From: an uncultured Pelagibacteraceae bacterium
GTDB taxonomy: Bacteria > Pseudomonadota > Alphaproteobacteria > Pelagibacterales > Pelagibacteraceae
Reading direction: 5' to 3'
Assembly: GCA_902542855.1 (NCBI GenBank)
Contig: CACBWE010000005.1
Location: 1-49,933 of the forward strand
Length of the DNA stretch: 49,933 bases
In this document: piece by piece, positions 19,185-29,434 of the stretch
How the letters are laid out: each line of letters begins with the position of its first letter
How positions within the stretch are numbered: the stretch's first letter is position 1
The notes under the pieces: generated by a model
The model's input: the letters and a program-made list of their open reading frames with translations, nothing else
Databases searched by the model: none
What the model was told of the DNA's origin: nothing
Position numbers and translations under genes: made by a program

Positions 19185-20165
19185 TTATTCTTCAGTATTT
19201 CTAAGCATTTTTAGAATATTATTTAGATCTTGTGGCAAAAGTGAGGAAAAAATCATCTCTTTCTTAGTATGCGGATGTATAAATCCTAAAGTTTTTGCAT
19301 GCAGGAATTGTCTATTTAATTTAGTAATAGAATTTTGGATATCAAAATCAATATTTTTTAATTTTTTATATTTTTTTTTATATTTGTCATCTCCAACTAA
19401 ACTATTACCTTTAAAATTCATATGAACTCTTATCTGATGTGTTCTTCCTGTTTCTAATTTACATTCAACTAAACTTAAGGTTGGTGTTTTCTGATTTTCA
19501 AAAATTTCAAGTGTTTTATAATTTGTTATAGCTTTCTTACCTTTAGAACTACTAACTTCCATAAGTTGTCTATTTTTTGAACTACGAGTTATAAATGTCT
19601 CAATTCTTCCTGAGGAGGGTCTTAATTTTCCCCATATTAAAAGTTGGTACTCTCTGATAATTGTATGATCACTAAATTGTTTTGATAAATTTTCATGAGT
19701 TTCATTGTTTTTTGCAATTACAACTAAACCAGATGTGTTTTTATCAATTCTATGAACAATACCAGGTCTTAACTCATCACCTATATTTGATAAAGAATTC
19801 TTGTCATAATGCATCAATGCATTAACAATTGTCTTATCATAATTTCCAGCTCCTGGATGCATGATTATTCCAGCAGGTTTATTAATTACTAATAGATCAT
19901 CATCTTCGTATATTATTTCTAATTTAAATTCGTAAGGTTTAAGAGATGCTATTTCAGGCTCTGGAATCTTAAGATTTATAGTATCACCAATTGAGACTTT
20001 TTTTGACGGACTTTTAATTATTTCATTATTTAGTGTTAACTTTTCTTTTAAAATTAAATTTTTAATCCTAGTTCTACTAATTAATTCCTCCCTTTTGTTA
20101 ATTAAAACATCAACCCTTAAATTCTTCTCATTCTCTTTGACTATAAAATTAATGTTTTTTTCCAT
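19185..20165 (-). CDS. rluD: 23S rRNA pseudouridine synthase, RluD family
   Basis: Isomerises uridines in 23S rRNA helix 69 (positions 1911/1915/1917 in E. coli). The 326 residues start with an S4-like RNA-binding domain (about 16-70) and continue with the RluA-type catalytic domain, including VINKPAGIIMHPG, the catalytic Asp in HRIDKNTSGL (Asp141) and the C-terminal LETGRTHQIRVH. RluC has a different N-terminal arrangement, so RluD is the best fit, though exact target uridines are inferred. It lies upstream of rpoH on the same strand. Confidence 0.9.
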   Translation of the reverse strand: MEKNINFIVKENEKNLRVDVLINKREELISRTRIKNLILKEKLTLNNEIIKSPSKKVSIGDTINLKIPEPEIASLKPYEFKLEIIYEDDDLLVINKPAGIIMHPGAGNYDKTIVNALMHYDKNSLSNIGDELRPGIVHRIDKNTSGLVVIAKNNETHENLSKQFSDHTIIREYQLLIWGKLRPSSGRIETFITRSSKNRQLMEVSSSKGKKAITNYKTLEIFENQKTPTLSLVECKLETGRTHQIRVHMNFKGNSLVGDDKYKKKYKKLKNIDFDIQNSITKLNRQFLHAKTLGFIHPHTKKEMIFSSLLPQDLNNILKMLRNTEE

Positions 20166-20169
20166 AAAA

Positions 20170-20175
20170 TATAAT
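20170..20175 (+). promoter_or_regulatory. Candidate -10 box for tRNA-Arg
   Basis: A perfect TATAAT lies 13 bases before the first base of the tRNA and just outside the rluD start. No clear -35 stands at 16-18 bases. It is the only promoter-like element next to the tRNA. Confidence 0.4.
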
Positions 20176-20188
20176 ATTAATACTATAT

Positions 20189-20265
20189 GCGCTTGTAGCT
20201 CAACTGGATAGAGCGCCTGACTTCGGATCAGGAGGTTCTGGGTTCGACTCCTAGCAGGCGCACCA
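20189..20265 (+). tRNA. tRNA-Arg, anticodon UCG
   Basis: A complete cloverleaf can be drawn. Acceptor GCGCTTG pairs with CAGGCGC (one G-T pair), the anticodon arm CCTGA-CTTCGGA-TCAGG gives anticodon TCG, and the T arm reads CTGGGTTCGACTCCTAG. The discriminator is A and CCA is encoded at 20263-20265. It reads CGA (and other CGN by wobble). It lies convergent with the ABC-2 permease gene, three bases from that stop. Confidence 0.97.
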
Positions 20266-20267
20266 AT

Positions 20268-21059
20268 TTATTCTCCCATGTTTATCAAAGTTCCTTTTTC
20301 TCTTGCTTTATCGAAAGAGTAATAAAATATGGATATTGATAAAATTAAATAAAACCCATTAAGATAGACTGCATTTATTATATTTTCATAATTGACTGTT
20401 CCATTAACTAAAATATTTCTAGTCTCCTCAAAAATATATACTAATGGCAATGCGAAAGCGATTGATTGGAATATTTCTGGTAATATTTCAACTGGGTAGT
20501 ATATACAGCCAAAAGGTGCTAACAAAAACATGGTAGACCATGCAATATTTTCAAAAGATGGACCAAATCTTAATAAACCTGCTGACACAAGTAGACCAAG
20601 CGTAATTCCAAATAAATATAAACTTAAGAAAAGAAAAGCCAAAGGAAGACCAAGTTTTAACAATGAAATTCCAAACAATGGAGAAGTTAACAATATTGCT
20701 GGTATTAAACCAATTAAAGCTCTAATTAAAGCTGTCAAAACTAAAGAGATAATTATCTCACTAATTTTCATAGGAGCAATAAATAGGTTTGTAAAGTTTC
20801 TGCTCCAAATTTCCTCTAAAAATAACATATTAAAGCCAATACTGGTTCTAAATAAAAAATCATAAAGAATTGCACATGAAAGAATAACTCCTACCGCACC
20901 ACTGTAGTAAGTGCTATGAGCTGCAAAAAAATTAGAAATAAATCCCCAGAGAGTAATTTGAATTGAAGGCCAATAAATTAAGTCTAATATTCTTGGAAAT
21001 GATCTAGTTATTAAATAAAAGTGTCTTAAAAAAAGACCATAAATTCTCATTAAATTCAT
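20268..21059 (-). CDS. ABC-2 type transporter permease
   Basis: Integral inner-membrane subunit of 263 residues with about six hydrophobic segments (for example LIGLIPAILLTSPLFGISLL, LAFLFLSLYLFGITLGLLVSAG, and a segment near the C-terminus FYLILSISIFYY). Architecture and the upstream ATPase gene place it in the ABC-2 exporter family (YadH/NodJ-like). It follows the ATPase by two bases. The cargo cannot be deduced; drugs, lipids or polysaccharide are all possible for this family. Confidence 0.88.
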   Translation of the reverse strand: MNLMRIYGLFLRHFYLITRSFPRILDLIYWPSIQITLWGFISNFFAAHSTYYSGAVGVILSCAILYDFLFRTSIGFNMLFLEEIWSRNFTNLFIAPMKISEIIISLVLTALIRALIGLIPAILLTSPLFGISLLKLGLPLAFLFLSLYLFGITLGLLVSAGLLRFGPSFENIAWSTMFLLAPFGCIYYPVEILPEIFQSIAFALPLVYIFEETRNILVNGTVNYENIINAVYLNGFYLILSISIFYYSFDKAREKGTLINMGE

Positions 21060-21061
21060 TT

Positions 21062-21787
21062 TTATTTTCTCACAATTTCTAAAAATACTTCTTCTAAATT
21101 TCTTCTTCCATACTTTGTTATTAACTCTTCAGGAGTTCCTCTATCCACTATTAAACCATCTTTCATCATTAAAACAGAACTACATAATCTTTTTACTTCT
21201 TCCATATTATGAGAGGCAAGCAAAACTGATATTTTTTTTTCCTTTTTGTATTCTTCTAAAAACGATCTTACAAAATCACCAGTTTCAGGATCTAATGAAG
21301 CAGTTGGTTCATCCAACAAAAGTACCGTTGGATCATTTATTAAAGCTTTAGCAAGACTTACCCTGTTTTTTTGTCCAGAAGAAAGTTCTCCTGTAATTTT
21401 GTTTAAAAGGTCTTTTAATCTAAGTTTATTTGCAAGGTGATCTATCCGGTCATTTAAATTTTGAATATTATATAATTTTCCATAAACAATTAAATTTTGT
21501 TTAACTTTAAGTTTTTTAGGTAATTCAATATATGGTGAAATAAAATTCATTTTGTGAAGAAGTGAGATTTTGTTTGTTTCAATATTTTCTCCGTTGATTA
21601 AAACCTCACCACTACTTGGTTTTAATAATCCTAAAATCATTCCAATAGTTGTAGTTTTTCCACATCCATTAGGTCCCAATAAACCAACCATTTCATTTTC
21701 ATTAATTTTAAAATTTATATTAGTTACTGCTACTTTATCTTTATATTTTTTTGATAGATTTATTACTTCAATAGAATTTGTCATCAA
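21062..21787 (-). CDS. ABC-2 transporter ATP-binding protein
   Basis: ATPase of the exporter whose permease follows. Walker A GPNGCGKTT (38-46), an ABC signature in the form LSSGQKNRVSLAKAL, Walker B VLLLDEP with the ASLDP D-loop, and the switch His in LLASHNMEE are intact. At 241 residues it is a single nucleotide-binding domain with a short C-terminal tail. It overlaps the end of the Sua5 gene by four bases, so three minus-strand genes form an operon. Confidence 0.93.
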   Translation of the reverse strand: MMTNSIEVINLSKKYKDKVAVTNINFKINENEMVGLLGPNGCGKTTTIGMILGLLKPSSGEVLINGENIETNKISLLHKMNFISPYIELPKKLKVKQNLIVYGKLYNIQNLNDRIDHLANKLRLKDLLNKITGELSSGQKNRVSLAKALINDPTVLLLDEPTASLDPETGDFVRSFLEEYKKEKKISVLLASHNMEEVKRLCSSVLMMKDGLIVDRGTPEELITKYGRRNLEEVFLEIVRK

Positions 21788-22716
21788 TATTTAGAGGCTC
21801 TCTCTAATCTATCATTAATTGTTTTGCCAAGACCTTTGCCTGGTATCTTTTCGACTGCAATCTTTTTAAAACCATCGTTTTTAATTTTTCTTAAAGTTGA
21901 ATATAAATTCTTTGCAGCTTCATCTATATTTTTCATTTTGGATAAATAATAATAGTTTTTTAATTTTGATTTTCTTTTTTTAATTAATAAATAAGCCTCA
22001 TCTTTTTTTGGTTTTTTAACATTGACTCTTAAAGGTATCCCGGGTGAGTAATGTAACGGAAATAAACCAGGTGATAATTTTTTTTTTGAATTTGTATTAA
22101 TTAATAATTTTTTTTTTAAAACATTTTCGATTTTTTTAGTATCTAGGCCTCCATATCTTAAAAGTGAGGGCTTTTCTAAAAGGTTTAGTATTGTAGACTC
22201 AACTCCAATTTTACTTTTTCCTCCATTTAAAATATATTTTATTTTTGAACCAAATTCTTCTTTTACATCAGATGGTTTAACTGAACTTAATCTTGAGGAT
22301 ATATTTGCACTAGGTGCCGCTACCGGATAATCTAAATTTTTTAATAAATTTCTTAACAATTTATGTTTAGGAAATCGTACGGCAATACTTTTTTTATTAT
22401 TAGTGACAAATTTTGATATTTTTGAGTTATTTTTTAATTTTAAAACATAAGTTATCGGACCTGGAGAAAATTTTTTGTAAAGTTTAACTAAATTATCATT
22501 TATATCACAGTCTTCTTTAAGTCTTTGAATATCGTAATAATGGACAATTAGAGGATTATTTAATGGTCTTTTTTTAAGACTAAATATTTTCTTAACTGCA
22601 CTATTCGAGTAAGCGTTTGCAGCCAATCCATAAACAGTTTCTGTTGGTACCGCAACACAATCATTATTATCTAAATATTTTTTTGCTTTTTTGATATTTG
22701 ATTGAATAGATTTCAT
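21784..22716 (-). CDS. L-threonylcarbamoyladenylate synthase (Sua5/YwlC type)
   Basis: Makes threonylcarbamoyl-AMP for the t6A modification at position 37 of ANN-decoding tRNAs. The YrdC domain (about 5-195) shows VAVPTETVYGLAANA, KKRPLNNPLIVHY, KSIAVRFPKH and AAPSANISSRLSSVKPSDV. A C-terminal Sua5 domain follows SPGLFPLHYSP. At 310 residues it is the long two-domain form, not the short TsaC. It is divergent from xseB with only 20 bp between the start codons, so the promoters overlap. Confidence 0.92.
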   Translation of the reverse strand: MKSIQSNIKKAKKYLDNNDCVAVPTETVYGLAANAYSNSAVKKIFSLKKRPLNNPLIVHYYDIQRLKEDCDINDNLVKLYKKFSPGPITYVLKLKNNSKISKFVTNNKKSIAVRFPKHKLLRNLLKNLDYPVAAPSANISSRLSSVKPSDVKEEFGSKIKYILNGGKSKIGVESTILNLLEKPSLLRYGGLDTKKIENVLKKKLLINTNSKKKLSPGLFPLHYSPGIPLRVNVKKPKKDEAYLLIKKRKSKLKNYYYLSKMKNIDEAAKNLYSTLRKIKNDGFKKIAVEKIPGKGLGKTINDRLERASKY

Positions 22717-22736
22717 GTATTAATAATTATTATTAT

Positions 22737-22985
22737 ATGAAAGATAAAATTTTACCACTTGATTATGACCAGTATTCAGTTGAGGAGCTTACAGAAAAAG
22801 CTAATAAGATTATAGAGTCTCTAGAGAAGGAAAATAATTTTAACAATTCAGTTGATAGTTATCAAGAACTTCTAAAATTAAATAATATTATTGAAAAGAA
22901 ATTTCATAAAAATTTTAAATCTATTGGGGAAGAGACAAATAAAAAGATTAAAGAGATAACTAAAAAAAATGAAAAAACAGCTTAA
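22737..22985 (+). CDS. xseB: Exodeoxyribonuclease VII small subunit
   Basis: Small subunit of the single-strand exonuclease ExoVII. The 82 residues are mostly helical and include the family-like SVEELTEKANKIIESLEKEN and, later, ELLKLNNIIEKKFHKNF. The small size and its position just before an ispA-dxs pair match the conserved xseB-ispA-dxs order. It overlaps ispA by 17 nt. xseA is not in the window. Confidence 0.85.
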   Translation: MKDKILPLDYDQYSVEELTEKANKIIESLEKENNFNNSVDSYQELLKLNNIIEKKFHKNFKSIGEETNKKIKEITKKNEKTA

Positions 22986-23841
22986 TAAAATAGCTAAGGA
23001 TACAAATATTTTCCTTAAAAAATATATTAATTCACAGAAATATTCTCAGCTAAAGTCACCCATGAAGTATGGTTTGTTTCCAGGTGGAAAAAAAATAAGA
23101 TCTAAAATCTTAATGGACTTAGGGTCATTATTTTCAATAGATTATAAAACATTGATAATAGTTGGGTCGGCTGTTGAATGTATTCATGCTTATTCACTTA
23201 TTCATGATGATCTACCCTGCATGGATGATGATGATATAAGAAGAGGAAAACCTTCAGCTCACATTAAATTTGGTGAGTCTACAGCAGTTCTGGCAGGAAA
23301 TTCATTACTGACTTTAGCTTTTGAAATTTTATCAAGTCCTAAATTGAAATTAAATGAAAAGATAAAGATCAACCTAATCAAAAAATTATCAGAATGTTCA
23401 GGACATCTAGGAATAGCTGGTGGGCAATATTTAGATTTAAGTTATGAGAGAAAGAAAATATCAAGGAATAAAATATTAGAAATGGAAATAAAAAAAACTG
23501 GAATGTTATTTAGTTTTTGTTGTGCAGCTCCAGCAATAATTAAGAAAAAAACAATCCAAGAAATTAAATTTTTTGAAAATATTGGATCAAAAATTGGTTT
23601 ATTATTCCAAATAGCTGATGATTTAATTGATCTGAAAAGTAATTCTAAGGAAGCTGGAAAAAAAACAGGAAAAGATCAAAAAAAAGGCAAGGCAACACTT
23701 ATAAATTTAATAGGCTATGATGACTCACTTAAGTATTGTGATAAGATAATAAAAGATATTAATAAGAATTTAAGAAAATATGGTTCAAGATCTGAAAAAA
23801 TAAATGAAACATTAGGCTATATACTGAATAGAAAAAAATGA
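22969..23841 (+). CDS. ispA: Short-chain polyprenyl diphosphate synthase (farnesyl/geranylgeranyl type)
   Basis: Condenses DMAPP with IPP to make FPP or GGPP. The first aspartate-rich motif is [10 protein letters not shown] (80-89), the second DDLIDLKS (about 219-226). The FPP-synthase region [20 protein letters not shown] has the two-residue insertion typical of bacterial FPPS. Length 290 fits. It overlaps xseB upstream and shares ATGA with dxs downstream. Exact chain length is inferred from the motif and neighbours. Confidence 0.92.
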   Translation: MKKQLNKIAKDTNIFLKKYINSQKYSQLKSPMKYGLFPGGKKIRSKILMDLGSLFSIDYKTLIIVGSAVECIHAYSLIHDDLPCMDDDDIRRGKPSAHIKFGESTAVLAGNSLLTLAFEILSSPKLKLNEKIKINLIKKLSECSGHLGIAGGQYLDLSYERKKISRNKILEMEIKKTGMLFSFCCAAPAIIKKKTIQEIKFFENIGSKIGLLFQIADDLIDLKSNSKEAGKKTGKDQKKGKATLINLIGYDDSLKYCDKIIKDINKNLRKYGSRSEKINETLGYILNRKK

Positions 23842-25754
23842 AAAAAAATTATCAATTTTTAAATAATATCAATTTTCCATCTGATTTAAGAAAAGTTTCT
23901 GAAAATAATTTACAAAAAGTAGCGGATGAGGTGAGGGAGGAAATGATAAGTGCTGTTTCAGAAACAGGAGGTCACCTTGGTGCTGGTTTGGGAGTTGTTG
24001 AATTGACAGTTGCACTTCATTATGTTTTTGATACCCCAAATGATAAATTAATATGGGATGTTGGCCATCAATCTTACCCACACAAAATTTTAACTGGAAG
24101 AAAAGATAAAATTAGAACTTTACGACAGGGCGATGGTTTATCAGGTTTTACAAAAAGATCTGAAAGTGAGTATGACCCATTTGGAGCAGCACATAGCTCA
24201 ACATCTATTTCATCAGCATTAGGAGTTGCAGAGGCAAATAAATTAGAAAATAAGTCTTCCAATGTAATAGCTGTAATAGGTGATGGAGCAATTAGCGCAG
24301 GTATGGCTTATGAAGCCATGAATAATGCTGGAGCATCTAAGACAAAAATGATTGTTATTTTAAATGATAACGACATGTCAATTGCAAAACCAGTTGGAGC
24401 AATGAGAACTTACTTGGCAAAATTATTTACTGGTAAAATATATTTTAGTCTTAGAGAAACCTTAAAACTAATTACATCTGCATTTTCAAAAAGATTTAGT
24501 GCTAAAGCAGGAAAAGCAGAGGATTTTTTCCGTTCAGCAGTTACCGGAGGTACATTGTTTAGTTCACTTGGTTTTTATTATGCAGGTCCTATAGATGGTC
24601 ATGATTTATCAAGCCTAGTTCCAATTTTAAAAAATGCAAAAGAATCAAGACATGAGGGTCCTATAATGATTCATATCAAAACTCAAAAAGGAAAAGGTTA
24701 TTCTTATGCAGAAAAAGCAAATGATCATTATCATGGAGTGTCAAAATTTAATGTTGAGACTGGCGAACAATTAAAGAGCAAATCAAATCTTCCAGCTTAT
24801 ACAAAAGTATTTGCAAACACGTTAGTTAAACATGCTAAAAAAGATAGCAAAATAGTAGGAATAACAGCTGCGATGCCTGGAGGGACTGGCATGGATATTT
24901 TTGGCAAGGAGTTTCCAAATAGAATGTTTGATGTTGGAATAGCGGAACAACATGCTGTAACTTTTGCAGCCGGTCTAGCAACCGAAGGATACAAACCATA
25001 TGCTGCAATTTATTCTACATTTTTACAGAGAGCATATGATCAAGTTGTCCACGATGTTGCCATCCAAAGTTTACCAGTTAGATTTGCGATAGATAGAGCA
25101 GGATTAGTTGGTGCTGATGGATCGACACATGCTGGGTCATTTGATATAACTTACTTATCAACTTTACCAAACTTTGTAGTAATGGCAGCAAGTGATGAAG
25201 CTGAACTTGTTAAAATGATTAATACTTCAATAGATATAAATGACAGACCTTCTGCAATTAGATATCCAAGAGGAACTGGAGTAGGTGTTGATCTCCCATC
25301 AATAGACGAAAAAATTGAAATCGGTAAAGGAAGAGTCGTTAAACAAGGGACACAAGTTTGTATTTTAAACCTCGGTACTCGACTTGAGGAGTGCAAGTTA
25401 GCTTTAGAGGAATTAAAAGCAAAAGGGGTTTCAACAACTTTGATAGATGCCAGATTTGCAAAGCCTTTAGACGAGGAACTTATATTAAAATCTGCTAAGG
25501 AACATGAGCTTATGATAACTATTGAAGAGGGATCAATAGGTGGTTTTGGTTCTCATGTTAAAAATTTATTAGCTGAAAAGGGAGTATTTGATAAAGGTTT
25601 AAAATTTAGATCAATGACTTTACCAGATAAATTTATTGAACAAGATAATCCAAAAAAAATGTACGATAAAGCTGGATTAAACAGTTCTCAAATTTCTAAG
25701 AAAATCTTTGATATTTTGTTTCAAAAGGAGACAATAAGAGTTGTGAAAAATTAA
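23838..25754 (+). CDS. dxs: 1-deoxy-D-xylulose-5-phosphate synthase
   Basis: First enzyme of the non-mevalonate isoprenoid pathway, TPP-dependent, joining pyruvate and glyceraldehyde-3-phosphate. Characteristic motifs include [55 protein letters not shown] (TPP site) and [17 protein letters not shown] with the catalytic Glu. At 638 residues it is full length. The overlap with ispA suggests coupled translation, which links precursor supply to chain elongation. Confidence 0.96.
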   Translation: MKKNYQFLNNINFPSDLRKVSENNLQKVADEVREEMISAVSETGGHLGAGLGVVELTVALHYVFDTPNDKLIWDVGHQSYPHKILTGRKDKIRTLRQGDGLSGFTKRSESEYDPFGAAHSSTSISSALGVAEANKLENKSSNVIAVIGDGAISAGMAYEAMNNAGASKTKMIVILNDNDMSIAKPVGAMRTYLAKLFTGKIYFSLRETLKLITSAFSKRFSAKAGKAEDFFRSAVTGGTLFSSLGFYYAGPIDGHDLSSLVPILKNAKESRHEGPIMIHIKTQKGKGYSYAEKANDHYHGVSKFNVETGEQLKSKSNLPAYTKVFANTLVKHAKKDSKIVGITAAMPGGTGMDIFGKEFPNRMFDVGIAEQHAVTFAAGLATEGYKPYAAIYSTFLQRAYDQVVHDVAIQSLPVRFAIDRAGLVGADGSTHAGSFDITYLSTLPNFVVMAASDEAELVKMINTSIDINDRPSAIRYPRGTGVGVDLPSIDEKIEIGKGRVVKQGTQVCILNLGTRLEECKLALEELKAKGVSTTLIDARFAKPLDEELILKSAKEHELMITIEEGSIGGFGSHVKNLLAEKGVFDKGLKFRSMTLPDKFIEQDNPKKMYDKAGLNSSQISKKIFDILFQKETIRVVKN

Positions 25755-25760
25755 TTTAAA

Positions 25761-26843
25761 CTAACCACACTGGGCTTTATTCATTAAGTAGTGGTCAAGT
25801 AAAACACAGTTCATCATAGCTTCACCAATTGGTACAGCTCTAATTCCTACACAAGGATCATGTCTACCTTTAACAGATATTGAAGTATTTTTCCCAAATT
25901 TATTTATAGTTTTTCTACTAGTTAAAATTGACGATGTTGGTTTAACAGCAAAAGATGCAATAATTTCTTGGCCCGTAGAAATTCCACCAAGAATTCCACC
26001 TGCTTTATTTGAATTGAATTTTAATTTATTTCCTTTTGAAGAAATTTCATCTGAATTTTGTTCCCCACTTAATTGTGCTGAGTTCATTCCTGCTCCAATA
26101 TTTACACCCTTAACTGCATTAATACTCATTAGACCTGAAGCTATGTCAGTATCCAATTTTGAATAAATTGGAGCACCTAAACCAACTGGGATACCTCTTG
26201 CTCTTATTTCAATCACTGCTCCGCATGAGGATCCTGATTTTCTTACACCAAGCAAATATTTTTCCCATAATTTAATCATTGATTTATCTGGACAAAAAAA
26301 TGGATTTTTTGAAATCACTTTATCGTTCCATTGATTTGTATCACATCCAAGAATTCCCAGCTGAGTTACTGCACCAATTACTTTAAATTTTTTACCTAAT
26401 TTTTTTTGAAGTACAACTTTCGCTATTGCACCGGCTGCAACTCGTGCTGCAGTTTCTCTAGCAGATGATCTACCACCACCTCTATAGTCTCTAATTCCAT
26501 ATTTTTTAAAATAAGTTAAATCTGCATGACCTGGTCTAAACTTATCTTTAATATTACTATAATCTTTGGATCTCATGTCTTTATTGTAAATTATGAGAGA
26601 AATAGGTGTTCCTGTAGTTTTACCCTCAAATACTCCTGACAATATTTGGACTTTATCGTCCTCTTTTCGCTGAGTTGTAAATTTAGATTGTCCTGGTTTT
26701 CTCTTGTCCAATTCTATTTGAATATGTTGTTCTTTAAGATTTATGTTTGGAGGACATCCATCAACAATACAACCAATTGCAGGCCCATGAGACTCTCCCC
26801 AAGTTGTGAAACGAAATAGCTTTCCAAAAGTATTAAATGACAT
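25761..26843 (-). CDS. aroC: Chorismate synthase
   Basis: Last step of the shikimate pathway, FMN-dependent trans-elimination of phosphate from EPSP. The 360 residues start [27 protein letters not shown] and include [37 protein letters not shown] and the C-terminal [17 protein letters not shown]. Its stop lies six bases from the dxs stop (convergent), and it starts 33 bp from divergent pdxH. Confidence 0.97.
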   Translation of the reverse strand: MSFNTFGKLFRFTTWGESHGPAIGCIVDGCPPNINLKEQHIQIELDKRKPGQSKFTTQRKEDDKVQILSGVFEGKTTGTPISLIIYNKDMRSKDYSNIKDKFRPGHADLTYFKKYGIRDYRGGGRSSARETAARVAAGAIAKVVLQKKLGKKFKVIGAVTQLGILGCDTNQWNDKVISKNPFFCPDKSMIKLWEKYLLGVRKSGSSCGAVIEIRARGIPVGLGAPIYSKLDTDIASGLMSINAVKGVNIGAGMNSAQLSGEQNSDEISSKGNKLKFNSNKAGGILGGISTGQEIIASFAVKPTSSILTSRKTINKFGKNTSISVKGRHDPCVGIRAVPIGEAMMNCVLLDHYLMNKAQCG

Positions 26844-26876
26844 TATTTATATTATATAGATTATTTTGTTTAAATT

Positions 26877-27503
26877 ATGAATCAAAAAAACTCTTTAGAT
26901 CTTAATAGTTGCTTTCTTGATATAGATGATCCAATTCAATTGTTTCATGAATGGATGGAGGAAGCAAAGAAAACTGAGCCAAATGATCCAAACGCTGTTG
27001 CTGTGGCCACATCAGACAAAAACAACATTCCTTCAGTTAGAATGGTTTTACTCAAAGATTTCAACAAAGATGGATTTGTATTTTATACAAATTTGAATAG
27101 TCAAAAGGGAAACGAATTAAAAGAAAATCCATATGCTGCGATGTGTTTCCATTGGAAAAGTCTCCTAAGACAAATAAGAATTAATGGAGAGGTGTCATTA
27201 GTTTCTGATCAGGTTGCAGATGAATATTATTCATCTAGAGCTTATGAAAGTCGAATAGGAGCATGGGCTTCTAAGCAAAGTGAAGAATTAAATTCCCGAG
27301 AACAATTGTTAAAATCTATACAAGATTACAAAAAAAAATATAGCAACAAATTAGATGTACCAAGACCAAGTCACTGGTCTGGATGGATTTTATCTCCAGA
27401 TAGTATTGAATTTTGGCTAGATGGTGAGAACAGAATTCACGAGAGATTAAAGTACAATAAAGATAACTCCGGAAAGTGGATAAAGTCTTTATTAAGTCCT
27501 TAA
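26877..27503 (+). CDS. pdxH: Pyridoxine/pyridoxamine 5'-phosphate oxidase
   Basis: FMN oxidase that makes pyridoxal 5'-phosphate. The 208 residues contain SVRMVLLKDFNKDGFVFYTNLNSQKG, FHWKSLLRQIRINGEV, SRIGAWASKQSE and the C-terminal WSGWILSPDSIEFW...RIHERLKY, all PdxH landmarks. It ends convergent with the polyprenyl synthase gene, the stops overlapping by four bases. Confidence 0.95.
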   Translation: MNQKNSLDLNSCFLDIDDPIQLFHEWMEEAKKTEPNDPNAVAVATSDKNNIPSVRMVLLKDFNKDGFVFYTNLNSQKGNELKENPYAAMCFHWKSLLRQIRINGEVSLVSDQVADEYYSSRAYESRIGAWASKQSEELNSREQLLKSIQDYKKKYSNKLDVPRPSHWSGWILSPDSIEFWLDGENRIHERLKYNKDNSGKWIKSLLSP

Positions 27504-28513
27504 AAATTTCGTGATAAACTAAATGATGTTAATCTTTTAAGAATATTTTTTTCTTTTGAGTCTTTAAAAACGCTTAGAGAATTTGAGGCTAAATTTATAT
27601 AGTGCTGTGCTTTTTGATAGCATTCCTGAATTATTTTATACTTATTTATAAGAGCAATAATTTCATTAAAGTTATCTTTTGTTCTTAATTCTTTTTTAAA
27701 CATATTTGATAAAATTTTCTTTTCATCATTTCCTAATTTTTGAAAAAGTAAAATTATTGGTAGGGTAATTTTTCCTTCAAAAAAATCTTGACCAATTTTT
27801 TTACCAAATAGTTTGAGTTCAGCATTATAGTCTAGGGTGTCATCTGCTATTTGAAAAGTTAATCCCAAGTTTTTTCCATAAAATTCTAAAGCATCTTTTT
27901 CTTTATTTTCTGCATTAGATAAAATTGCACCAACTTTAGTTGCTGCTGCAAATAACTCAGCAGTTTTAGCTGAGATTATTTTTAAATATGTTTCTTCCAG
28001 CATATCAACTTCACCTTTGTGTTGAAGTTGTAGAACTTCTCCTTGAGCAATTTTAGATGAAGTGGAAGATAATAATTTTAAAACTTCTAGGTTTCCATCT
28101 TCTACCATCATTTCAAAACATCTACTCAATAGATAATCTCCTATTAAAACTGAAGAATGATTACCCCAAACTTTGTTTAAAGTTTCTTTCCCTCTTCTAA
28201 CAGTGCCTTCATCAATTACATCATCATGCATCAACGTTGCGCCGTGAATTAATTCAACACAGGCAGCTAAATTTATATCTCTAGAACCTTTAGAGTACCC
28301 GCATAATTTTGCACTACCCAACGTTAGTAAAGCTCTTAGTCTTTTTCCTCCAGTTTCTATATGATAATCTGTCATTTTTTGAACCAGCTGTACGTCACTA
28401 GATAATTTTGATTTTATTTTTTCTTCGGTTAAAACCAGTTTTTCTTCAACCGAGTCTTTAAGCTGAAAATATGAATCATTTATCTGATTTTTAAGCTGTA
28501 CAACTGTTCCCAT
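27500..28513 (-). CDS. ispB: Long-chain polyprenyl diphosphate synthase (octaprenyl/decaprenyl type)
   Basis: Makes the side chain of ubiquinone. The first Asp-rich motif is HDDVIDEGTVRRG (96-108), which lacks the two-residue insertion of FPPS and so indicates the long-chain class; the second is FQIADDTLDY. Length 337 fits IspB. Small residues (Ala92, Thr93) stand shortly before the first motif, as expected for long products. Whether the product is C40 or C50 cannot be read directly. It ends tail-to-tail with pdxH. Confidence 0.9.
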   Translation of the reverse strand: MGTVVQLKNQINDSYFQLKDSVEEKLVLTEEKIKSKLSSDVQLVQKMTDYHIETGGKRLRALLTLGSAKLCGYSKGSRDINLAACVELIHGATLMHDDVIDEGTVRRGKETLNKVWGNHSSVLIGDYLLSRCFEMMVEDGNLEVLKLLSSTSSKIAQGEVLQLQHKGEVDMLEETYLKIISAKTAELFAAATKVGAILSNAENKEKDALEFYGKNLGLTFQIADDTLDYNAELKLFGKKIGQDFFEGKITLPIILLFQKLGNDEKKILSNMFKKELRTKDNFNEIIALINKYKIIQECYQKAQHYINLASNSLSVFKDSKEKNILKRLTSFSLSRNF

Positions 28514-28559
28514 AACATTTTTAAATTAGTATAGTTTGTTTATATATATTACTTATCAA

Positions 28560-28587
28560 TTGACGCACCAGTTTCTTCAATTATAAG
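28560..28587 (+). promoter_or_regulatory. Housekeeping promoter for the S49 peptidase-glyQS-ppdK cluster
   Basis: TTGACG (28560-28565), 16 bases, then TATAAG (28582-28587). This is one of the best -35/-10 pairs in the window, in the 114-bp divergent gap before the plus-strand cluster. The transcript would have a leader of about 35 bases. Confidence 0.55.
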
Positions 28588-28627
28588 TAGTCTTTATATT
28601 CAATAAATAATTCTATAAGACTTACCT

Positions 28628-29434
28628 ATGTTCTCTTTTTTTAAAAAGAAAAAAATTGTTGCTCACTTAAAATTAAGTGGGGTTATTGGTAATGCAGGAA
28701 AATTTAAACAAGGTATTGATTTTGCAGGTCAAGAAGAACTAATTAAAAAGGCTTTTTCTCTGAAAAAAGCTGCATGTGTCGCTATATCAATCAATTCTCC
28801 AGGAGGATCACCAGTTCAATCTCATTTAATCTACAGCTTTATTAGACAACAAGCAAAAAAACACAAAAAAGAAGTTATTGTATTCGCTGAAGATGTAGCA
28901 GCTTCTGGAGGATATTTGATTTCTTGTGCTGGGGATGAAATTTATGCAAATTCAAGTTCAATAATTGGATCCATAGGAGTGATATATTCATCTTTTGGAT
29001 TTACAGAGTTGATAAAAAAAATTGGGGTTGAAAGAAGAGTTCATACTGCTGGCAAAAACAAAAGCACACTTGATCCATTTTTAGAAGAAAAAAACGAGGA
29101 TATTGAAAGATTAAAAAATATTCAATTGGATCTTCATAAAGACTTTATAGATGTTGTTGAAAAAAGTAGAGGATCAAAATTAAACAAATCTGATGTAGAA
29201 CTTTTTTCAGGTGAGTTTTGGTCAGGCAGTAAAGCAAAAAATTTAGGATTGATTGACGGAATAGGTAACGCACATGAAATATTAAAAGATAAATTTGGTG
29301 AGGATGTAATTATTAAAAAATTTGAAAAATCAAAAGGATGGTTAAGTCAAAAACTTTCTGCATCTAGCAATCAAGTAGATCAAATAGCAAGTATTTTAGA
29401 TGAAAGATCAATTTGGCAAAGATATGGTTTCTAA
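28628..29434 (+). CDS. S49-family (SppA-like) serine peptidase, short form
   Basis: SppA-family Ser-Lys peptidases digest signal peptides or membrane fragments. The 268 residues carry [12 protein letters not shown], the nucleophile in [10 protein letters not shown] (Ser93), [11 protein letters not shown] and a Lys at 145. The 52-residue Ser-to-Lys distance equals that of Bacillus SppA (Ser147/Lys199). There is no obvious N-terminal membrane segment; the start [18 protein letters not shown] is only weakly hydrophobic, so location is uncertain. It overlaps glyQ by 11 nt. Confidence 0.9.
   Translation: MFSFFKKKKIVAHLKLSGVIGNAGKFKQGIDFAGQEELIKKAFSLKKAACVAISINSPGGSPVQSHLIYSFIRQQAKKHKKEVIVFAEDVAASGGYLISCAGDEIYANSSSIIGSIGVIYSSFGFTELIKKIGVERRVHTAGKNKSTLDPFLEEKNEDIERLKNIQLDLHKDFIDVVEKSRGSKLNKSDVELFSGEFWSGSKAKNLGLIDGIGNAHEILKDKFGEDVIIKKFEKSKGWLSQKLSASSNQVDQIASILDERSIWQRYGF

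Noticed and set aside
22737-22985. Treating the 82-residue frame before ispA as a shadow
   Set aside because: Its composition, length and xseB-ispA-dxs position fit ExoVII small subunit, so it was kept as a gene.
28514-28627. Riboswitch before the S49 peptidase/glyQS cluster (glycine type considered)
   Set aside because: The 114 bases are AT-rich and show a promoter but none of the conserved glycine-aptamer segments.
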